In this document: piece after piece, positions 58,778 to 64,000 of the stretch
Layout of the letters: every line of letters starts with the position of its first letter
Numbering within the stretch: the stretch's first letter is position 1
NCBI RefSeq assembly: GCF_025148635.1
Contig: NZ_CP102269.1
Coordinates: 372,001-436,000 of the forward strand
DNA: 64,000 nucleotides
Reading direction: 5' to 3'
Source: Butyricimonas virosa
GTDB lineage: Bacteria > Bacteroidota > Bacteroidia > Bacteroidales > Marinifilaceae
The notes under the pieces: generated by a model
Database searches by the model: none
Seen by the model: the letters and a program-made list of their open reading frames with translations, nothing else
Told to the model about the DNA's origin: nothing
Translations under genes and position numbers: made by a program

Positions 58778-59980
58778 TTACTCTTCATAACGATCCCCCA
58801 ATAAATCTATCAACACCAAATCCAATTCCGATCCTCTCACCCCGTGATCTATTATACGTCCTTCTTTATCCAAAATTAAACAGAAAGGAACTCCTTGAAT
58901 CTTGTATTTATTGATTACCTCACCTTTCCAACCCTTCAGATCACATAATTGGATCCATTTCATATTTTCCTCTTTCAAAGCTTTTTTCCAATCGCTTTCT
59001 TTATCATCAATAGAAACGCTAATCATATTAAAAGCATTCTCACCCTTTCCGTAAGCCTCATACACGTGACGCAAATGAGGAATCTCACCCCGGCAGGGAC
59101 CGCACCAAGAAGCCCAAAACTCTACCATATTATATTGCCCCGGTTTCACGTAATCAGCTAAATGTACGGTCTTTCCCTCCTCGTTAACCACTTCTATATC
59201 CTTGAATTTTTCCCCTATCGCTACCGGATAAGACTCTTCCATACTCTTTTGCAATCCCTTGTAAGCCGGAGCGTTATGCAAAGACGGATCAATTGCTTGT
59301 AAAAGTTTATCCATTTCCGCTTTCGACAATTTAGAAGAATACATCATATTCTGAGCTATATCAATAGACACCGGAGAGGTCGGGTTTCCCGTTATAAAAT
59401 CCCACTGAATTTTTTTCATCTCTTTTTGAGCCTCCTGCATCTCCCGGGCCAAAGCAAGCCCTTCACGGGTATTAAATACCCCGTCAAGTGCAGGAATATG
59501 ATAAACTTTCAAATATTCATTCCAAGCCTCACTACTTCTGTTACTATAAGGTCTGATTTTCTCTTTATATTTCAAATACAAATCATGCACGGGAGAACCA
59601 GTGATCAAAACTTCCCCTTTTACCTCTTTCCGATGGAAACTCATCCGAGAAGCTAAAGAATCGATAGAAGGCGTCTCGTAGCGTATATCCGTGTTATCCA
59701 CGAAAATATCCGAACCACGCATATCTTTCTCGTATTCCATATTCTTATCCGGTGATAAATCCACCCACAGTTGGTAACGCACGGGTACATCTACTTTTCC
59801 CGTCAACACAAATTTTCCCCCTTTCACCACTCCGGAATCCACGGGTGTATTCCAATTATACAAATACACTTTCATCCCATCGGGAGTACCGGGAACAGAC
59901 CCGGTGATTTTATAACCGGGTTCTCGCTGACAGGCCACTAAAACTCCTAAAAAAATAGCTCCATACAATAAATTTCTCAT
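58778..59980 (-). CDS. TlpA-like thioredoxin lipoprotein with DUF4369-type N-terminus
   Basis: The 400-residue protein has a lipobox (VLVACQ, Cys17), a DUF4369-like beta domain (about 25-130, YKITGSVPGTPDGMKVYLYN), a helical linker and a C-terminal thioredoxin fold with VEFWASWCGPCRGEIPHL and the cis-Pro segment GVPFCLIL. It is a periplasmic-facing thiol-disulfide reductase. It is the last gene of the SusC/SusD run, a combination common in Bacteroidetes of this kind. Confidence 0.9.
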   Translation of the reverse strand: MRNLLYGAIFLGVLVACQREPGYKITGSVPGTPDGMKVYLYNWNTPVDSGVVKGGKFVLTGKVDVPVRYQLWVDLSPDKNMEYEKDMRGSDIFVDNTDIRYETPSIDSLASRMSFHRKEVKGEVLITGSPVHDLYLKYKEKIRPYSNRSSEAWNEYLKVYHIPALDGVFNTREGLALAREMQEAQKEMKKIQWDFITGNPTSPVSIDIAQNMMYSSKLSKAEMDKLLQAIDPSLHNAPAYKGLQKSMEESYPVAIGEKFKDIEVVNEEGKTVHLADYVKPGQYNMVEFWASWCGPCRGEIPHLRHVYEAYGKGENAFNMISVSIDDKESDWKKALKEENMKWIQLCDLKGWKGEVINKYKIQGVPFCLILDKEGRIIDHGVRGSELDLVLIDLLGDRYEE

Positions 59981-60021
59981 ACCTTCTAATATTTTTTAAT
60001 TTTCACCTACAAACGTTTCAT

Positions 60022-61005
60022 TTATTCCACGGTGACATTTGTCCAGAACTTACAAAACTCTTCCAAGTCTACTTTCAAGTACTTTTTGTAAAATTCCAAC
60101 GTCAACTCATACTTTTTCTTTACCAACGGATAAGTATCTAAAACTTCCTGCCGCTCCGACAAAGGATGACAGGCAATCCATGTCGCATAAGTGGCCAAAT
60201 CCTCCTGTTGATACATCTCTGTTGTAGCCATCATAAAAGGATAAGGATGAATAAATCCTTTCTTCATCAGATAATCCATGTCAACTTCTCCTGTCTCCCA
60301 ATCCATTACCGCCATCATCGCATCAAATTGCTCCGATTCCGGAAGCTCTCCCAAATACATTCCCTTCGAAACCTGGGAAAATTCGGTAGGAACAGGAACA
60401 TCCAACACGAAATAAGGAGTAGTCCGGGTACTGAAAAAACTCAAACAGATACTATACTTCCACACATCTGGCTGAGGTCCGATCATATCATCCATTTCTC
60501 CCCAATACACGATACCTTGTTGGGCTTCCATTGTGCAAGCAATGGAATAAACCTCCGGAATCCAGAAACCATAATAATTCAACAATTCATCATTCCACAA
60601 ATTCGCCTTCACCAGCACTTGACGTTTAATCACGGAAGTTTTAACCGTTTCGACCGGCAACGCCCCGTAAAACGAACGCAATAACCTCAAAAAGACTTCA
60701 GAAGTAGCCTCATCCGCCGCTTCCAACGGAAATATACTTTCCGGAAGATACCAAAAACCGTTGACTTGAGTCTCTCCCAAATTCGTTCGCAACGCCTCAT
60801 CCCCGCTCAATGTATAATAAACATGATGGTCATATTTCTGGTACAACTCATAACAAATCTTTTGAGCCTCCGAAGGTCCGTCTGCAATAGCCGGAATCGG
60901 ACCATTATACTCGTATTCGGGAGACAAACTATCCTCGCTACATGCTGTCCCGGCTGCGAGCAAGCCAAATAATACCAATATTCTATATATCGTTTTCATA
61001 TCCAT
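60022..61005 (-). CDS. SusD-linked lipoprotein, putative zinc-peptidase-like (motif missing)
   Basis: The 327-residue protein has a lipobox (AAGTACS) and, near the end, YPLVKKKYELTLEFYKKYLKVDLEEF, which recalls the C-terminal part of SusD-associated putative zinc-binding metallopeptidases. The HExxH motif of that group was not found (His occur only in DHHVY, IHPYP and CHPLS). The family assignment is tentative. It lies 6 bases downstream of susD. Confidence 0.55.
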   Translation of the reverse strand: MDMKTIYRILVLFGLLAAGTACSEDSLSPEYEYNGPIPAIADGPSEAQKICYELYQKYDHHVYYTLSGDEALRTNLGETQVNGFWYLPESIFPLEAADEATSEVFLRLLRSFYGALPVETVKTSVIKRQVLVKANLWNDELLNYYGFWIPEVYSIACTMEAQQGIVYWGEMDDMIGPQPDVWKYSICLSFFSTRTTPYFVLDVPVPTEFSQVSKGMYLGELPESEQFDAMMAVMDWETGEVDMDYLMKKGFIHPYPFMMATTEMYQQEDLATYATWIACHPLSERQEVLDTYPLVKKKYELTLEFYKKYLKVDLEEFCKFWTNVTVE

Positions 61006-61011
61006 TTCATT

Positions 61012-62520
61012 TTATCTGGGGTTAGCACCAATTTCAGGATTCACATTCAACTCCTTTTGAGGTATTTGCAACACGTACCGGGGATCATCCTTTTGTAAGG
61101 TCGCACTACCGTTCAAACCGCTATGCACGATAGAAGGTCGTGTCGTGCGTCGTAAATCAAACCACCGATGTTCCTCGAAACAAAATTCCCGTCTTCTCTC
61201 ATTCCAAATGGTCTCCAACAATGATTGCGGGGTAAAATCCTCTGCATGTAAACGTCCGTAGGTCTCAAAATCCTCTGCCCTAAATTTTACCTCACGTAGC
61301 GTGTTCAAATATCCCACGGCAGCACTTAAACCGTCGGGCTTATGGGCATACGCTTCCGCCAAGATCAAATACATCTCTTCAGTTCGGATCACCCGAGAAT
61401 AACCGTAATCGGAAGTGATCTGAGGAACAAAATTGAGATAAGTTTCTGCATAATACCTATTTTTCATGTAACGAACCCGCCCTTTGGAATTTCGTCTCAT
61501 AAAATAATATTTTCGGACATCCCCTTTTTCATACGTGTTATACAAAGTTTCACTCGGATAAAAAACAGATTGTGCGGTATTTCCCCCGAATATCATATAT
61601 AACTCATTGATACCATTGACAAACAAAACATTCGAATTTTTCTCACTCAGATAACCAATACCGGGAATCGTTTCTTCATTCCATTCCGTTATGGGGGCTT
61701 CTGTATATATTACCGAATTTTCACCTGCCGCACGCAGATCAAACAAGGCTGAATTACTTTCAATCACCTCTTTAGCCTGTTCTATCGCCAAATCCCATTC
61801 TTGCATATACAAATACACCCGAGCTAATAATGCTTTAGCTGCAAGAGCAGAAAAACGTGTTTTTCCCGTTTCCATCAAATTCTCTTCCAATAAAGGAATC
61901 GCATTTTTCAAATCATCCACGATCTGCCCGTAGACTTTTTCCAAAGAAACCCGCCGATACGCCTTGTCGTCAGCCGTGGTTTCCAAATTAACCGGAATAC
62001 CCGGAGTCGTGGCACAAGTAGCCGGATCATAAGGAGCCGCATACATATTCACCAAATAGAAATAACGGAAAGCCCTCAAAGCATAAGCCTCCCCCTTGAT
62101 ATGCTTACGTGTTCTTTCAACCTCTGTCATATCCAATACCGCCCCGACAGCCTCATCAATATTATCAATAACAACATTTGTGTTATAAGCACTATTATAA
62201 AATTTTGCAAAAACTTCATCCCCATTCGGCATGGTCGTTTCGATACTATTATCCCACAAATGAGCCCCAAGATAAGTATCTGCAGAATTAGCAAAATTAG
62301 GTCTCCGATCTGCCACGATATAGTCCATATCATCCGTTAAAACATCTATATAAGGCAGTACAGCTTGAGTTAAATAAGCGTTATTCAACAACTGGTCGTA
62401 ATCATCTGTTGTCGATAATTTTTGCTTGTTCTGAGGTATCTCTTCCAAATAACCGTTACAGGCCCCCAACACGGCACACATACACACGAACAAGAATTTA
62501 TATAAATATCTCTTTTCCAT
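61012..62520 (-). CDS. RagB/SusD-family outer-membrane lipoprotein
   Basis: The 502-residue protein has a lipobox (VLGACN, Cys21), N-terminal tetratricopeptide-like helices (KGEAYALRAFRYFYLVNMYAAPY, LAAKALLARVYLYMQEWDLAIE) and the C-terminal phrase ETIWNERRREFCFEEHRWFDLRR, all SusD hallmarks. It forms the lid of the SusC transporter and binds the nutrient, which cannot be predicted. It follows the SusC gene by 10 bases. Confidence 0.95.
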   Translation of the reverse strand: MEKRYLYKFLFVCMCAVLGACNGYLEEIPQNKQKLSTTDDYDQLLNNAYLTQAVLPYIDVLTDDMDYIVADRRPNFANSADTYLGAHLWDNSIETTMPNGDEVFAKFYNSAYNTNVVIDNIDEAVGAVLDMTEVERTRKHIKGEAYALRAFRYFYLVNMYAAPYDPATCATTPGIPVNLETTADDKAYRRVSLEKVYGQIVDDLKNAIPLLEENLMETGKTRFSALAAKALLARVYLYMQEWDLAIEQAKEVIESNSALFDLRAAGENSVIYTEAPITEWNEETIPGIGYLSEKNSNVLFVNGINELYMIFGGNTAQSVFYPSETLYNTYEKGDVRKYYFMRRNSKGRVRYMKNRYYAETYLNFVPQITSDYGYSRVIRTEEMYLILAEAYAHKPDGLSAAVGYLNTLREVKFRAEDFETYGRLHAEDFTPQSLLETIWNERRREFCFEEHRWFDLRRTTRPSIVHSGLNGSATLQKDDPRYVLQIPQKELNVNPEIGANPR

Positions 62521-62530
62521 AGTTCTTCAT

Positions 62531-64000
62531 TTAAAAATTGATATTCAATCCCAAGGTAAAAGTTCTAGCCAACGGCAATGAACCATAAGAAGTTGTCGTA
62601 TAATTAATCGTCTCAGGATCATATCCTTTCAAACGCTTATCTGCAAGCACGAACAAATTTTGCGCCTGAAACTTCAAGGAAACATTCCCCAGTTTACGTC
62701 CCCCAACAATCACGTTATCAACCCAACGTCCCGGTAGTTGGTATTCCACCATCAAGTTCCGGAATCGGAGATAATCGCCGGGTACAACAGTTTCATCGGA
62801 TGAATTATACCAATCCGTGGCATAAAAATTACCATCGGCAGTTGCAATATAGCCATCCCCGGAAGACAAGGCGGGTATGGTCTTCCCCGTGTTATCCTTT
62901 CCCGGCCGCCAACGATCTTTTATACTGCTGTTGGCATTCGCATCATCAGCAGGTGCCGTGACATAAGCCCGTGCAGGCAAACGCACCACATTTTTCAAAC
63001 CAAAAGCAAATAACATGGATAAGGATACATTTTTATAGGCTATCCTCGTATTTAATCCCCCGGACAAAATAGGATCCCTAGTACCTTCATATTTCAAATT
63101 GGCAATATCATAGGGAAAATTCACTATTTCTTCGCTAGAAACCCCAAGCACCTTTCCATCTTTATCATAAAACATGGGCATCCCGATATCATCCAACCCG
63201 GCAAATCGATAAGAAAACATCCCGTTTACCGGTTTCCCCTCGTACACTTCTCCCGGCGTGTAAACACTTTGCACCAAATATTTTGTTTGAGCCGTACTGT
63301 TGGCTTTTGTCACCTTGTTTTTGACATATCCCATATTAAAAGCTGTCGTCCAACGCCAATCCTTATTCTTAATTATTGTCCCGCTCAAAGAAATGTCAAG
63401 CCCCTGGTTACTTACATCCGCATAGTTCACGTATTTCCCGGAAAAACCGGATACAGAAGATACACCTTTGTAAGCGATCAAGTCCTTACTCTTATCCAGA
63501 TAATAATCCACATCCAATGACAGACGATTGTCAAACAACCCGACTTCCAATCCCACGTTAAATGAAGCCGTTGTTTCCCACTTTAAATCAGGATTGGGAG
63601 CTTGTTGTATTTCCATTTCAAACAAACCGGTTACCGCATTGGGTGGTAATGCCGCCGCAATGATCGAAGGACTGCTATCCTCCACGATATTTCCCCGCAA
63701 CCCATAAGAGGCCCGAAGTGCCAAGTTGTCGATCATTTCATTGTCGGACAGGAAGGATTCATTACTTATAATCCACCGTCCGGAAACAGACCACAAAGGC
63801 AAGTAACGATATTTAGGATTCGAACCGAAAAGATTCGAACCGTCAAAACGAATATTCGCATTCAGCACGTAACGGTTGTCATACATGGCAGAAACCACCC
63901 CGTAATAAGAAATATTGGAACGATCAACTAGACTACGGGTTGTCTTGTTACGCTTCAAATGACCTGTTGATTCCCCTAATGCCGGTTCATAAAACGTGTT
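62531..64000 (-). CDS. SusC/RagA TonB-linked outer-membrane transporter (C-terminal part, cut by window edge)
   Basis: The 489 visible codons, open to the window end, encode a TonB-dependent beta barrel: YVLNANIRFDGSNLFGSNPKYRYLP-type SusC signature, NLALRASYGLRGN, LYDN...LSLDVDYYLDKSKDLI strands and a final aromatic-ended strand TLGLNINF. It imports a substrate across the outer membrane with the SusD partner. N-terminal plug and carboxypeptidase-like domain lie beyond the window. Confidence 0.94.
   Translation of the reverse strand, partial: NTFYEPALGESTGHLKRNKTTRSLVDRSNISYYGVVSAMYDNRYVLNANIRFDGSNLFGSNPKYRYLPLWSVSGRWIISNESFLSDNEMIDNLALRASYGLRGNIVEDSSPSIIAAALPPNAVTGLFEMEIQQAPNPDLKWETTASFNVGLEVGLFDNRLSLDVDYYLDKSKDLIAYKGVSSVSGFSGKYVNYADVSNQGLDISLSGTIIKNKDWRWTTAFNMGYVKNKVTKANSTAQTKYLVQSVYTPGEVYEGKPVNGMFSYRFAGLDDIGMPMFYDKDGKVLGVSSEEIVNFPYDIANLKYEGTRDPILSGGLNTRIAYKNVSLSMLFAFGLKNVVRLPARAYVTAPADDANANSSIKDRWRPGKDNTGKTIPALSSGDGYIATADGNFYATDWYNSSDETVVPGDYLRFRNLMVEYQLPGRWVDNVIVGGRKLGNVSLKFQAQNLFVLADKRLKGYDPETINYTTTSYGSLPLARTFTLGLNINF

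Overview
The window looks like chromosomal DNA of a Gram-negative Bacteroidales member. Direct signs are a SusC/SusD pair, the MurF-alanine racemase fusion, many families confined to or typical of Bacteroidetes (DUF4251, DUF4254, DUF4924, DUF5606, YbbR-CoaE order) and repeated Bacteroidetes-type -7 boxes (TAnnTTTG). MeaB and the SusCD/TlpA lipoprotein operon would fit Odoribacteraceae such as Butyricimonas, but that family-level guess is inference. No tRNA, rRNA, IS element or CRISPR array was seen.

Layout. 1-7000: BlaI-type repressor with a well-formed autoregulated promoter, a DUF4251 lipoprotein-like protein, an SpmA/B-like membrane protein, folD, ffh, an ACT protein, a prolyl-tRNA editing protein and a YhcC-type radical SAM protein. 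7000-15650: ppdK, a permease/pseudo-aminopeptidase/golvesin-like fusion with a C-terminal frameshift, meaB, and a 487-base gene-free stretch that carries a promoter between inverted repeats. 15650-22310: queA, AMP nucleosidase, then the DUF1573-yajC-ybbR-coaE-terB/dnaJ-DUF5606-trmN6 run. 22310-27930: a possible small RNA, ROK kinase, GH92 mannosidase, ispD-like cytidylyltransferase and a Wzi-family outer-membrane protein.

28438-41837 is a lipopolysaccharide or surface-glycan locus: two tandem O-antigen-ligase-like proteins, two GT9 heptosyltransferase-like enzymes, DUF4254, three TagB/F-like CDP-alcohol phosphotransferases, a glycerol-1-phosphate dehydrogenase coupled to a TagD-like cytidylyltransferase, a CobD/HisC-like PLP enzyme coupled to a LicC-like cytidylyltransferase, and a Kdo-kinase-like protein. 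Read together, these genes could make two CDP-activated small alcohol phosphates (CDP-glycerol and probably a CDP-amino-alcohol) and attach them to LPS, a teichoic-acid-like chemistry in a Gram-negative envelope. Between the divergent GT9 and TagB/F-like genes lies a promoter flanked by 18-base inverted repeats, which resembles an invertible (phase-variable) promoter; the same repeat core flanks the orphan promoter near 15 kb. This pairing is the best candidate for a new system here.

41834-58689 is mostly housekeeping: folA, thyA, an O-methyltransferase, an M16 peptidase, S4 protein, pth, rplY, a small overlapping gene pair with a DUF6169-like protein, a 2[4Fe-4S] ferredoxin, 5-formyl-THF cyclo-ligase, nadE (apparently lacking its glutaminase cysteine), a Crp/Fnr regulator, recX, prmC, cardiolipin synthase and murF-alr. 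58778-64000 is a SusC/SusD operon with a lipoprotein and a TlpA-like thioredoxin, cut by the window edge.

Many short intergenic gaps are filled with A/T-rich short-period repeats (TTTTCAA heptamers and related words) that extend apparent reading frames upstream of true start codons; starts were corrected for these.
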